A stretch of DNA of 64,000 nt from Biostraticola tofi. GTDB taxonomy: Bacteria; Pseudomonadota; Gammaproteobacteria; Enterobacterales; Enterobacteriaceae. The notes beneath the pieces were generated by a model, which saw nothing but the letters and a program-made list of their open reading frames with translations, was not told the origin of the DNA and did no database searches. The stretch is from the NCBI RefSeq assembly GCF_004343195.1, contig NZ_SMCR01000002.1:248001-312000 (forward strand), written 5' to 3'. Below, piece by piece: positions 39,982 to 49,258 of the stretch. The translations under genes were made by a program, and so were the position numbers. The stretch's first letter is position 1, and every line of letters starts with the position of its first letter.

Positions 39982-40938
39982 ATGAGAAATTTTATACTGC
40001 GCCGACTATTGGCGACCATTCCGATGATGTTGCTGGCGTCGATGCTGATTTTTTTTATTTTCGCATTGACGCCCGGGGATTTTATTGACGGCAATATCAC
40101 CCTTACCGCCGAGCGTGCCGCCGAGTTAAAAGCGCTGTACGGATTGGATCAGCCGTTGTGGTTGCGTTATGGCCGCTGGCTGGCCCAGTTATTGCGCGGC
40201 GATCTGGGTTATTCGCTGCAATACCAAACTCCGGTCAGCACCTTGTTGAATCACTACATTTGGAATTCATTTCTGCTGGCGATGGTCGCGATGGTATTTT
40301 ATTGGGCTATCGCGCTTATTGTCGGCGTAATTTCCGCCATGCGTCCGCACTCCTGGTTTGATCATATCGTTACCGTGCTGATTTTTGCCGCGATGTCATT
40401 TCCAACCTTTTTTCTTTGTCTGTTGCTGATTAAATGGTTCGCGGTAGATCTTCATTGGCTGCCGGTCGGAGGCATGCAGCGTACCGGCAGCGATGCCGAA
40501 GGGTGGGAATGGGTGGTGGAGGTCGCGGCCCATCTGGCGTTGCCGGTACTGGCGCTGGTGATGCTGCAGGCCGGCAGCCTGACGCGCTATTTCCGGGCCA
40601 GCATGCTGGAGGTGGTACGGATGGATTTTATCCGTACCGCCCGGGCAAAAGGCTTGCGCGAAGGTCGCGTGATTCTGCGCCATGCCTTGCGCAATGCGTT
40701 GCTGCCGATCATCACCTTACTGGGTTTTGAATTGCCGGCCCTGTTTTCCGGCGCCCTTATCACCGAAAAAATCTTTAACTGGCCCGGCGCCGGCCATATT
40801 CATATCGATTCACTGGCGGCACGGGATTACCCGGTTTTGATGGGATTCACCCTGTTTCTTGCCCTGCTGGCCATCTGGGGTAACTTGTTGGCGGATGTGC
40901 TTTATGCCTGGGCTGATCCGCGGATACGACTGAGGTAA
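39982..40938 (+). CDS. Dpp/Opp-type ABC permease 1 (DppB-like)
   Basis: The protein has 318 residues. The first helix MRNFILRRLLATIPMMLLASMLIFFIFALTPGDFID is followed by the periplasmic ELKALYGLDQPLWLRYGRWLAQLLRGDLGYSLQYQTPV segment. The EAA loop is DFIRTARAKGLREGRVILRHALRNALLPIITLLG. This is typical DppB. It is followed 2 bp later by the second permease. Confidence 0.92.
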   Translation: MRNFILRRLLATIPMMLLASMLIFFIFALTPGDFIDGNITLTAERAAELKALYGLDQPLWLRYGRWLAQLLRGDLGYSLQYQTPVSTLLNHYIWNSFLLAMVAMVFYWAIALIVGVISAMRPHSWFDHIVTVLIFAAMSFPTFFLCLLLIKWFAVDLHWLPVGGMQRTGSDAEGWEWVVEVAAHLALPVLALVMLQAGSLTRYFRASMLEVVRMDFIRTARAKGLREGRVILRHALRNALLPIITLLGFELPALFSGALITEKIFNWPGAGHIHIDSLAARDYPVLMGFTLFLALLAIWGNLLADVLYAWADPRIRLR

Positions 40939-40940
40939 GC

Positions 40941-41876
40941 ATGCTGATTTTTAGTCGCCGTCGCTGGCGGCAGGCGTCATCGCCGGCACTGTCCGAGAGC
41001 ACTCCCGGCATGCTCAGCGAGGCTTGGCAACGGTTTCGCCGCGATCCGCTGGCGATGTTCTGTCTGTGGCTGATGGTGCTGATGGGGTGCTGGTGCCTGG
41101 TCGGCCCCTGGTTTTCGACCTGGAATGACGAACTGACCGATGCCTTGATGATTAATCATCCGCCCAGTGCCGAGCATTGGCTAGGCACCGATTTCCTGGG
41201 CCGGGATATTTACAGCCGGCTGATGTTCGCCGGCAGGATCTCATTAAGCGTCGGGGTGGTCTCGATGGTGCTGTCGGTCACTCTCGGCTATTTGCTGGGC
41301 GCCACCGCCGGCTATCTCGGCGGCTGGACCGATAGGCTGATTATGCGCATTGCCGATCTGTTGATGACTATTCCGACCTTGCCGCTGCTTATTATCATGG
41401 GTGCGGCGTTATCTGAATTGGGTGTGTCCCCAGATTACCGCATTTACCTGGTAATGGTCATGCTCAGTCTGCTTGGCTGGCCTGCCTTGGCGCGCCTGAT
41501 ACGCGGCCAGATTTTGTCACTGCGCGAGCGGGATTTTATGTTAGCCACTGAAGTTTTGGGATTATCCAGCCGCCGGCGCATCCTGGTTCATCTGTTGCCC
41601 AACACCGTGCCGATATTGATCGTCGTGGCCACCATGGGAGTGGCTAACGCTATCCTCAGCGAATCGGCGCTCAGTTACCTCGGCCTGGGGGTGGTTCCTC
41701 CGACGCCGTCATGGGGCAATATGATGGATGCCGCCAATAGCTTAATCGATTTTCAGCGGCGTCCCTGGCTGTGGATGCCGCCCGGTATCGCTATTTTTGT
41801 CACCGTCATCGCCATCAATGTGTTGGGCGACCGATTACGCGACGCGTTGGATCCCAGGATGAGGCTGAGGAGATGA
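40941..41876 (+). CDS. Dpp/Opp-type ABC permease 2 (DppC-like)
   Basis: The protein has 311 residues. The N-terminal DppC-type helix is followed by HWLGTDFLGRDIYSRLMFAGRISLSVGVVSMVLSV. The EAA loop is REREFM-like (LRERDFMLATEVLGLSSRRRILVHLLPNTVPILIVVATMG), and the ending DRLRDALDPRMR is classic. Its stop overlaps the ATPase start by ATGA. Confidence 0.92.
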   Translation: MLIFSRRRWRQASSPALSESTPGMLSEAWQRFRRDPLAMFCLWLMVLMGCWCLVGPWFSTWNDELTDALMINHPPSAEHWLGTDFLGRDIYSRLMFAGRISLSVGVVSMVLSVTLGYLLGATAGYLGGWTDRLIMRIADLLMTIPTLPLLIIMGAALSELGVSPDYRIYLVMVMLSLLGWPALARLIRGQILSLRERDFMLATEVLGLSSRRRILVHLLPNTVPILIVVATMGVANAILSESALSYLGLGVVPPTPSWGNMMDAANSLIDFQRRPWLWMPPGIAIFVTVIAINVLGDRLRDALDPRMRLRR

Positions 41877-42871
41877 AATCGTTAGTCGAATTCGAACGCC
41901 TGTCGGTTTCTTTCGGTGGCAATGGACTACCGGTAAGGGCAGTCAGCGAGGTGTCTCTCCATATCGCGCCAGGCCAGATTGTCGGCGTGGTGGGCGAGTC
42001 CGGCTGCGGCAAAAGCGTAACCGCACTCTCTCTGATGGGGTTGCTGCCCCGCCCGGCAGCACAGGTAGATAGCGGCGCCATCCGCTTCGACGGCGCAGAT
42101 GTATTGACACTCTCGCCTCGGCAATTGACCGATCTGCGCGGCAAAGACTTCGCCATGATTTTCCAAGAGCCGATGTCTGCATTGAATCCGGTACTGACTA
42201 TCGGCGAACAGCTAATGGAGCCGCTTATTCGGCATCTGGCCGATACCCCGCACCAGGCATGGCGGCGGGCCGTGGCGTCGTTGGCCGAAGTCGGTCTGGG
42301 GCGCGGAGAGAGCCTGATGAAAAGTTACCCTCATCAGTTGTCCGGCGGTATGCTGCAGCGAGTGATGATTGCCATGGCGATAGGCTGCCAGCCCCGGCTA
42401 TTGATTGCCGATGAACCGACTACGGCGCTGGATGTGACGGTACAAGCGCAGATCCTGGCATTGTTGCGCGATCAATCACAACGTCATGCCATGGCGATTA
42501 TGCTTATTACCCACGATCTGGGGGTCGTCGCGCATATGGCGCAGCAGGTCGTGGTGATGTATGCCGGACGGGTAGTAGAACAAGGCGCCACGCAGCAACT
42601 GTTGCATCATCCCAGGCATCCCTATACCCAAGGATTGATTGCCTCTCGGCCTGTCGCCGGGCAACGCCGCCATCGGCTGCATTCTATTCCCGGGCAGGTG
42701 CCCGACCTGGCGGCATTGCCGCCAGGCTGCGCTTTTGCCCCACGCTGTGAGCGCGCCACCGAGCACTGTCGCCGCGAGATTCCACCACTGTTGGCGCAGC
42801 AAGGGCGGCAGGTTGCCTGCTTTCATCCGCTTTCAGCCACCCACCAACCAGACGTCGCCCACCATGAATAA
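41873..42871 (+). CDS. Dpp/Opp-type ABC ATPase 1 (DppD-like)
   Basis: The protein has 332 residues. Walker A is [19 protein letters not shown], the Q-loop is [20 protein letters not shown], Walker B is [20 protein letters not shown], and the C-terminal oligopeptide-binding extension carries the Cys cluster ([21 protein letters not shown]) typical of DppD, which can hold an Fe-S cluster. The signature is LSGGMLQR, with Met in place of the usual Gln. The start at 41873 overlaps the permease stop; a longer frame from 41771 is inside the permease. Confidence 0.92.
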   Translation: MKSLVEFERLSVSFGGNGLPVRAVSEVSLHIAPGQIVGVVGESGCGKSVTALSLMGLLPRPAAQVDSGAIRFDGADVLTLSPRQLTDLRGKDFAMIFQEPMSALNPVLTIGEQLMEPLIRHLADTPHQAWRRAVASLAEVGLGRGESLMKSYPHQLSGGMLQRVMIAMAIGCQPRLLIADEPTTALDVTVQAQILALLRDQSQRHAMAIMLITHDLGVVAHMAQQVVVMYAGRVVEQGATQQLLHHPRHPYTQGLIASRPVAGQRRHRLHSIPGQVPDLAALPPGCAFAPRCERATEHCRREIPPLLAQQGRQVACFHPLSATHQPDVAHHE

Positions 42872-43832
42872 CACGCCCCTGATCGAGGTTAATCATCTTA
42901 AACACGACTTCCCGATCAAGGATGGCCTGTTCGGTCAGACCACCGGGCAGGTGTATGCGGTAGATGATGTGAGTTTTTCCATCCCTGCAGGGTCAATCTT
43001 TGGCCTGGTGGGGGAGTCCGGCAGCGGTAAAACCACCGTTGGACGCGCGCTATTGGGCCTTTATTCGATTACCGAAGGCAGCGTGCGCTATCGTGGCCGC
43101 GAATTGGTGGGGTTGTCGCGTAAGCAATGGCATGAGTTGCGGCCAAAGCTGCAGCTGGTTTTTCAAGATCCCTACAGTTCGCTTAATCCGCGTATACGGG
43201 TCGGTGATGCCATTGGCGAAGCGCTGTTGGAGCATAAACTCGCGACCCCAGACACCTTGCGTCAGCGCGTAACGGCTATCATGCAGACCTGCGGACTTTC
43301 AGCAAGCGATTATGACCGCTTTCCCCATCAGTTCTCGGGCGGTCAGCGGCAGCGGATCGGCATTGCGCGGGCGCTTATTCTGCAGCCTGATTTCATCGTT
43401 GCCGATGAGCCGATATCGGCTCTGGATGTGTCTATCCAGGCGCAAATCATCAATCTGTTTGCCGATTTGCGGGATAACTTTGGTGTGACCTTTTTATTTA
43501 TCTCACATGATTTAGGCGTGGTAGAGCATCTTTGCGATGAGGTAGCCGTCATGTATCTTGGGCAAATTGTTGAGCGAGCCAGCCGTGACGTGCTGTTTGC
43601 CGGTCCGCGACATCCTTACACCCAGGCGTTGCTGGCGGCAGTGCCGACACTGGCAGGTGGAGTCCCCCCCCTATCGACTCTGGCGCGCGGTGAACCGGCT
43701 AATCCAGCCGAACCGCCCAGCGGCTGCCGTTTTCATCCTCGCTGTCCCAAGGCGGACTCGCGTTGTCAACGCGAAGCGCCGCAGTTAAGAGCAGTGGGAA
43801 GCGACATTTTCGTAAGGTGTCATTATGCGTAA
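42864..43832 (+). CDS. Dpp/Opp-type ABC ATPase 2 (DppF-like)
   Basis: The protein has 322 residues. Walker A is [18 protein letters not shown], the Q-loop is [24 protein letters not shown], the signature is [34 protein letters not shown], and the C-terminal extension is [18 protein letters not shown]. The start overlaps the end of the first ATPase by 8 bp. The long open frame upstream (from 42639) lies inside that gene and is not used. It is last gene of this ABC operon. Confidence 0.92.
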   Translation: MNNTPLIEVNHLKHDFPIKDGLFGQTTGQVYAVDDVSFSIPAGSIFGLVGESGSGKTTVGRALLGLYSITEGSVRYRGRELVGLSRKQWHELRPKLQLVFQDPYSSLNPRIRVGDAIGEALLEHKLATPDTLRQRVTAIMQTCGLSASDYDRFPHQFSGGQRQRIGIARALILQPDFIVADEPISALDVSIQAQIINLFADLRDNFGVTFLFISHDLGVVEHLCDEVAVMYLGQIVERASRDVLFAGPRHPYTQALLAAVPTLAGGVPPLSTLARGEPANPAEPPSGCRFHPRCPKADSRCQREAPQLRAVGSDIFVRCHYA

Positions 43833-43930
43833 ATAAAATGGCTAATGAGGTCGTAAAGTTATTTGCAGCTATTTTTAATTAATATGAATTTAATTCATCC
43901 TGATAGGAAAATATATTAGGAGGGGTTTTT

Positions 43931-44032
43931 ATGCATAAAATCCGTAATATATATCGACTTGCTTTCTTTTATTTTTGGTCAAGTGAAGTTTATCTAATTG
44001 CAATAAAGTATAAAGCAAATGTGTTTTTATAG
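43931..44032 (+). CDS. Small ORF (33 aa) with a strong ribosome binding site
   Basis: ATG 43931 is preceded by AGGAGGGG (43918-43925) at five-base spacing, an unusually complete Shine-Dalgarno. The frame runs 33 codons to TAG at 44032 and begins MHKIRNIYRLAFFYFWSSEV; it is basic at the start with a hydrophobic aromatic stretch, like a small membrane peptide. It lies in an AT-rich gap between the Dpp-like ATPase and the TonB-dependent receptor. No family is recognised. It may be a leader peptide, a small protein or chance. Confidence 0.4.
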   Translation: MHKIRNIYRLAFFYFWSSEVYLIAIKYKANVFL

Positions 44033-44187
44033 TTTCTCTATAAAAAAATTGAGTCTTATACTCCGCTTTCCAGGGGATTTATTCTCTATTGATATTATCA
44101 CGCCCATGCAAGGACTGCAGTTAAGTCTGAGTAAAGTTAATGTAAATGCCTGATTTACGTCTGGAGGGAGAGGCTTGTCCTTACTAA

Positions 44188-46968
44188 ATGAAAATGAAAA
44201 TAAAAACGAATAAGTTAATTAAACGGCGGAGCGCGCTATTGCCTATTGCGCTGCTGGCGTTTCCGCTGTCTATATACGCGGCTGACGATTATATCGCGCC
44301 CGCCTCTGAGGATATCGCGCCCGCGGCAGATGAAGCCATTGCGCCAGCGGCCAGCGGTGTGAGCGATGCGGCGGTTGCCCCGTCCAATACCGGTAACGGT
44401 ACGGCTGGGAATAACAGCGGCAGCCTGCCTGAGCAAGATCTAGGCAAAATCACCGTGACCGGTTCGCGTATACCGCGCGCGCAAACCGAAGGACCGTCGC
44501 CGGTCACGGTGATTACCGGTGAAGAGATGGCGGCCCGAGGCTATCGTAATGTGTATGATGCGCTGGCCACCCAGACGCAAAATACCGGGATGACCCAGGG
44601 CGAGGATTTCGGTAATACCTGGCAACCCGCCGCCAACAGTATCAGTCTTAAGGGGCTGGGGCCGAACCATACGCTGGTGCTGGTGAACGGTCGTCGCCTG
44701 GCCGATTATCCCAACGCTTACGAGGGTAATGTCAACTTCACCAATCTGGCTAATATTCCCAGTGTCATTATTGATCGGATTGAAATATTAAGCAGTGGTG
44801 CATCGGCTATCTATGGTTCAGACGCCATCGCCGGGGTAGTAAATATTATTCTGAAGGACAAAGCGCAGGGGATTGATGTCAATTTGCGCGGCGGTACCTC
44901 TGAGCACGGCGGCGGCGGCAACCAGCGCCTGCAAATCAGCGGCGGCGGCAGTTGGGATAAATTCGATGGATTCTTCGGCTTCGAGGCATTGAAGCGTGAA
45001 CCTATCTGGGGCAACCAGCGTGGCTTTATGGACAGTTATACCGATGGCAGCACCGTGGGTTCACGGCGCAATTTAGTCACCGGGGAATATCTTTCACCGG
45101 GTTGCCAGGGGTATCAGGGCATTTTTGGCGGCCATTTAGCCAATCAAAACGGCCGATGCACCACCGACCAGAATTATAATAATTACTGGACGGTGCAGTC
45201 GCAGAAAGAAAACTATGATGGCTATGCCAGCGGAACCTATCATATCAATGACCGGGCGAAATTGTTCGCCAACGTCTTATTTGGTTTTGACCACACTCAA
45301 AATAATACCCGTGGCCCGAGCTTTACCTCACCTGATTTCTATAACGCCAAAACCGGGAATATAGAGCGCTGGCAGCGTTATTTTTCGCCAGAAGAAATCG
45401 GCGGCCGTGAGAGCAATAATAGCTTATGGAGTGAAAGAACCTGGACCGGCACTATTGGTTATGGCGATAGCTTCGGCGACAGTACCTGGGATTATGAAGT
45501 GGCGTACACCCGTTCGGAATATACCAGCGAGCGAAACACGCACTATACGCCATTAAGCGGTATTAAAGATTTTTACCTTGGCCAGCAATTGGGCGAGCAG
45601 GACGGTTATCCGGTGTACTCCCCGGATGAGTCCCGTTTCGACCGCCCGCTGACCAAAGAAGAATGGGCTCGCTATAACGGCGTGTTAAGACAGAAAAGCA
45701 AGTCTATGTCGCAGACCTACAGTTTCACCACCAACGGCGAACTGTTCAGCCTGCCGGCCGGGCCGCTCAGTTTTGCCGGCGTGGCTGAATTCGGCACACA
45801 GTCCTATTCGGTTAAACCTGACAAGCGGTTAAACGACGGGACATTCTACAATACTACGCCGGGATCCTATGCTGGCGGCAGTCGTGATCGTTACGCGATA
45901 GGCGGCGAATTCAGTATTCCCGTGACCGATACACTGCTGGCCTCGCTGGCCGGACGCTGGGACCAATATAAGTTCAGCGGCCGTTCCGAAGAAGATGTTA
46001 CCTATAACACCGGCCTGGAATGGCGCCCGGTGAAAAGCCTGCTGGTACGCGGCAACTATAGCACCAGTTTCCGTGCGCCTGACCTGAACTACCTCTATCA
46101 GGCGGACAGCAATGGCTACTACCCTTCGCAAATCGACTACTACGGCTGTTCCCAGGGCGTAGACGATGCCTGTAAATCGGGGCGCGTCGATTACGTGCAG
46201 AGCGGCACATCGGATCTGAAATCGGAACGCGGCAAATCGTGGAGTTATGGGCTGGTGTGGTCTCCCACCAACAGTGTCGATTTTTCAGCTGACTTCTGGC
46301 GCGTAGAGATTGACGATTTGCTCACCACGGTTGATGCGAACCGTTTATTGCGTGATGAATACCAGTGCCGCAGCAGCGGTGACAGCAGCTCTTATTGCCA
46401 GGGCGTGCTGGCGCGGGTGCAGCGCAATGGCGCCAACAGCACCATCGATCCGAACAAGCTGAACCGAGTACGCATCAATGCCATCAACGCCGCCAGCGAA
46501 CGCGCCAGTGGCCTGGACTTCAAAACCAACGCGCGTTGGGATGCCGGCAACTGGGGCGAATTCAGTTCCTCACTGGGCTACTCACTGGTGCTGTCCCATT
46601 ACTACCAGGAATCCGACGATGCCCCGGCTATCAATCGGCGGGATGATTACAGCCAATCCTGGGACTGGCGCAGCAAAATCAACGGCAGTTTGACCTGGAA
46701 CTATCAGGATGTGACTTCGACGTTATTCGTCAACCGCTATGGCAGCGTAGCCAATGCCGCAGGCACCGGACGTCTGACCCCCTGGGCGGTGTTTAACGCC
46801 AGTGTTCAGTATCAGTTGACCAAGCAGGCCACGGTCGGTCTGACGGTCAATAACCTGCTGGATAAAGTCAAAAAGGACGACTCTGCCGGCTGGCCATACT
46901 ATCCGACAGGCAATTACGACCCTTATGGCCGTATGTGGTGGCTTGACTTCAACTACCACTTTGGCTGA
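44188..46968 (+). CDS. TonB-dependent outer membrane receptor
   Basis: The protein has 926 residues. The signal peptide (about 1-31, ending IYA) is followed by an unusual Ala/Pro-rich tail with three IAPA units (residues about 36-60), and then the TonB box and plug (LGKITVTGSRIPRAQTEGPSPVTVITGEEMAARGYRNVYDAL, ILSSGASAIYGSDAIAGVVNII). The barrel ends in a RMWWLDFNYHF segment plus a last Gly. The GSRIPR-type plug and large size resemble peptide/large-substrate receptors rather than classic siderophore receptors. It is followed by tonB, exbB, exbD and a Yej-type importer, so it likely brings a peptide-like ligand across the outer membrane. Confidence 0.9.
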   Translation: MKMKIKTNKLIKRRSALLPIALLAFPLSIYAADDYIAPASEDIAPAADEAIAPAASGVSDAAVAPSNTGNGTAGNNSGSLPEQDLGKITVTGSRIPRAQTEGPSPVTVITGEEMAARGYRNVYDALATQTQNTGMTQGEDFGNTWQPAANSISLKGLGPNHTLVLVNGRRLADYPNAYEGNVNFTNLANIPSVIIDRIEILSSGASAIYGSDAIAGVVNIILKDKAQGIDVNLRGGTSEHGGGGNQRLQISGGGSWDKFDGFFGFEALKREPIWGNQRGFMDSYTDGSTVGSRRNLVTGEYLSPGCQGYQGIFGGHLANQNGRCTTDQNYNNYWTVQSQKENYDGYASGTYHINDRAKLFANVLFGFDHTQNNTRGPSFTSPDFYNAKTGNIERWQRYFSPEEIGGRESNNSLWSERTWTGTIGYGDSFGDSTWDYEVAYTRSEYTSERNTHYTPLSGIKDFYLGQQLGEQDGYPVYSPDESRFDRPLTKEEWARYNGVLRQKSKSMSQTYSFTTNGELFSLPAGPLSFAGVAEFGTQSYSVKPDKRLNDGTFYNTTPGSYAGGSRDRYAIGGEFSIPVTDTLLASLAGRWDQYKFSGRSEEDVTYNTGLEWRPVKSLLVRGNYSTSFRAPDLNYLYQADSNGYYPSQIDYYGCSQGVDDACKSGRVDYVQSGTSDLKSERGKSWSYGLVWSPTNSVDFSADFWRVEIDDLLTTVDANRLLRDEYQCRSSGDSSSYCQGVLARVQRNGANSTIDPNKLNRVRINAINAASERASGLDFKTNARWDAGNWGEFSSSLGYSLVLSHYYQESDDAPAINRRDDYSQSWDWRSKINGSLTWNYQDVTSTLFVNRYGSVANAAGTGRLTPWAVFNASVQYQLTKQATVGLTVNNLLDKVKKDDSAGWPYYPTGNYDPYGRMWWLDFNYHFG

Positions 46969-47062
46969 TGGAGCATTGGTTTGAGCGCTGCGTGCAGCCG
47001 ACTGTTCCGATGGGCGGTGCGCGCGGCCCTTTCCACACGATAGATTCAAAGATGAAGCGCTA

Positions 47063-47842
47063 ATGACCTATTTGGAAATTCAGTCTCAGCCGAGTCATAT
47101 TTCACGGCCGGAGGTGGCCCTACTGTCCGCCATCGCCTTGCTGCTGCATGGCGTGCTGTTTTGGCTGCTGGTGGCGCAACCGCCGGTTACCGAGGTCAAG
47201 ATTCCGACCATGTCGACGGCGGGAAGTGAAAGCGCGGTGATGGTGGAGCTGTCTGCCGCCGCCCCTGAGCCCGCCCAGCCTACGCCCCCCCCCGAGCCGA
47301 CGTCGAGTGAGGAGCCGTTGCCTGAGCCGCCTAAGCCGCAACGGGATGAGGATGCATTAACACCCGCACCGAAGCCGCCAGAGGTGGTGAAAACGCCGCC
47401 GGCACCGCCGAAGAAGCCAGCGCCGCAGCCGGTGAAGCCGAAGCCACAAACCACCGCCCGGGTTGCTCGCAGCGCATCGCAAACCCCATCAGCATCGCCG
47501 GCCGCTGCAACGGGTAAACCGAGCGGCAATGCGCCGTCGGCCGGCCAGGGGCAAAGCATCACGCCTGCCGTCTCCGGCATGCAAAGCCTGGGCAATCCGC
47601 CGCCCGACTATCCGCCGTTGGCGCTGCGCCGCCAGCAGCAGGGAAGCGTGGTGTTACGCATTCTGGTTCTGGAGAATGGTCGCGCCGGCCAGGTGACGGT
47701 GACCCGCTCAAGCCGTTCAGAATGGCTGGACCAGGCTGCGGTCAAGGCGGTACAGCAGTGGCGATTTATTCCGGCAAAACGCGGTTCGGTGGCCATTAAG
47801 GGCTATGCCATTCAGACCATCACTTTTACATTGCCCCGTTAA
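47063..47842 (+). CDS. tonB: TonB energy-transducing protein
   Basis: The protein has 259 residues. One N-terminal membrane helix (about 19-38) carries the conserved Ser and His (LLSAIALLLHGVLFWLLVA). A Pro-rich periplasmic spacer (residues about 67-130, with EP/KP pairs) leads to the C-terminal TonB domain NPPPDYPPLALRRQQQGSVVLRILVLENGRAGQVTVTRSSRSEWLDQAAVKAVQQWRFIPA. It is a dedicated copy placed right after the receptor, separate from the housekeeping tonB expected elsewhere. Confidence 0.92.
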   Translation: MTYLEIQSQPSHISRPEVALLSAIALLLHGVLFWLLVAQPPVTEVKIPTMSTAGSESAVMVELSAAAPEPAQPTPPPEPTSSEEPLPEPPKPQRDEDALTPAPKPPEVVKTPPAPPKKPAPQPVKPKPQTTARVARSASQTPSASPAAATGKPSGNAPSAGQGQSITPAVSGMQSLGNPPPDYPPLALRRQQQGSVVLRILVLENGRAGQVTVTRSSRSEWLDQAAVKAVQQWRFIPAKRGSVAIKGYAIQTITFTLPR

Positions 47843-47895
47843 CTGCATCGAATGGGATGCGTCTTGATCATGAGTTATTAATAAGGTTTTGAATT

Positions 47896-48759
47896 ATGCC
47901 AGATAACAATATTTTAGCGGCGAATGCCGCCACGCTTGAGCAACCCCCCGCCGCTCCCCAGGCTGTGCCGTCCAGCCAGACAGTGGTCGACTCGACCGGC
48001 ACGGTACCTTTATACGGCGAAAGCCTGCTCGCCAGCCCATTGAGCGCTTGGGTGGTGCCCAGCGTATTAGGCGTGCTAATCGTATTTTCAATCGCCACCT
48101 GGGCATCGCTATTGATCAAAGGCTGGCAATTCAATCGCTTCACACGACAGAACAAACGCTTCGCCAAGCATTTCTGGGCTGCAGCGGATTTAGCCGCCGG
48201 GGAGGCGTTAGCGCATCAAAACCCCAGTTCGCTGGCCCGGCTGGTGCAAGTGGGCACCGAGGTACTTAGCGGCAATGACGTGAAAGCTACCGGCAACACT
48301 CTGAGCCGGCAGATCAATCGGGCCGAACGTGTGGAGCGTCGTTTGAGCCAGCAAATCCAGCTCGAGCGGCGCGGTCTGGAAAGCGGTCTGGCCTTGCTGG
48401 CGAGTATCGGCAGCACCGCGCCGTTTATCGGTCTGTTCGGCACCGTTTGGGGGATTATGGAAGCCCTGGTGCATATCGGCGCCACCGGCCAAGCCAGTCT
48501 GGGCACAGTGGCGGGTCCGATCGGCCATGCACTGATCGCCACCGGCATCGGCATCGCCGCCGCCGTACCTGCCGTACTGGTTTACAACTACTTTGTCCGC
48601 CGGCTGAAGCTGGCTACCGGTGATTTGGAATTGTTCGCAGACACCTTTTACAGCCTGGCCCAGGAAAATAATTACACCCTGTCGCAACATGACGAGGACC
48701 AGGCCGTGGATTTTCTTGATCCCCAGCACAACCCGCGTTTCGTAGGGCAGAAGGCTTAA
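47896..48759 (+). CDS. exbB: ExbB/MotA-TolQ-type proton channel protein
   Basis: The protein has 287 residues. An extra N-terminal Ala/Pro/Thr-rich segment of about 45 residues precedes the first helix (VVPSVLGVLIVFSIATWASLLI). The other two helices are GLALLASIGSTAPFIGLFGTVWGIM and GTVAGPIGHALIATGIGIAAAVPAVLVYNYFV, the ExbB core. It is longer than E. coli ExbB (244). It forms the stator with ExbD that energises TonB. The adjacent exbD is frameshifted, so function depends on another ExbD. Confidence 0.92.
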   Translation: MPDNNILAANAATLEQPPAAPQAVPSSQTVVDSTGTVPLYGESLLASPLSAWVVPSVLGVLIVFSIATWASLLIKGWQFNRFTRQNKRFAKHFWAAADLAAGEALAHQNPSSLARLVQVGTEVLSGNDVKATGNTLSRQINRAERVERRLSQQIQLERRGLESGLALLASIGSTAPFIGLFGTVWGIMEALVHIGATGQASLGTVAGPIGHALIATGIGIAAAVPAVLVYNYFVRRLKLATGDLELFADTFYSLAQENNYTLSQHDEDQAVDFLDPQHNPRFVGQKA

Positions 48760-48785
48760 CCTTTATCCTTAATCAGGTGATTATC

Positions 48786-49191
48786 ATGGCGATGTCCAAA
48801 CATCAGGAAGACGAAGTATTGAGTGAAATGAACGTGACGCCTGGTAGATGTCATGCTGGTGCTGCTGGTGGTATTCATCGTTACGGCGCCATTGCTGACC
48901 AACGCCATCCCTCTTAAGCTGCCGCAGACCAATGCGGTAGCGCCGCCGGACCAAGCCAAGCCGCTGGTAGTGAGTGTGGACAAGCAAGGCAATTACTTCC
49001 TGGATACCGAGCCTTTATCTCTGGAGGAGGTCGGCGCCAGGGTCAGAGAGGCGCATAGCCAGGATCCTGCGCGCGGCGTGCAGTTGCGCGCCGATGAAAA
49101 TGTGGTTTACGCCAAAGTCGCGCAAGCGATGGCAGTAATTCAGCAATCGGGCATTACCCGGCTGGCGGTGATGACTGATGCCAAGGGGTAA
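48786..49191 (+). pseudogene. exbD: exbD with a frameshift
   Basis: From ATG 48786 (AGGTGA upstream) the frame reads MAMSKHQEDEVLSEMNVTP, the normal ExbD start, then shifts at about 48840-48845 and stops after 42 codons. The other frame resumes at once with (L)VDVMLVLLVVFIVTAPLLTNAIPLKLP and continues intact to the stop at 49191. Compared with the family NVTPLVDVML, two bases (CT) are missing in CCTGGTAGAT. The first ATG in the downstream frame (48853) lies just after the essential membrane Asp, so a restart would lack it. It is a real mutation, a sequencing error, or less likely recoding. Confidence 0.85.
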
Positions 49192-49258
49192 TCCACGACA
49201 GCGGTCAACGCTGGCGCAGCAAACTGTCGTGTCGCGTTGCAACGTTCTGCGCGGCGAT

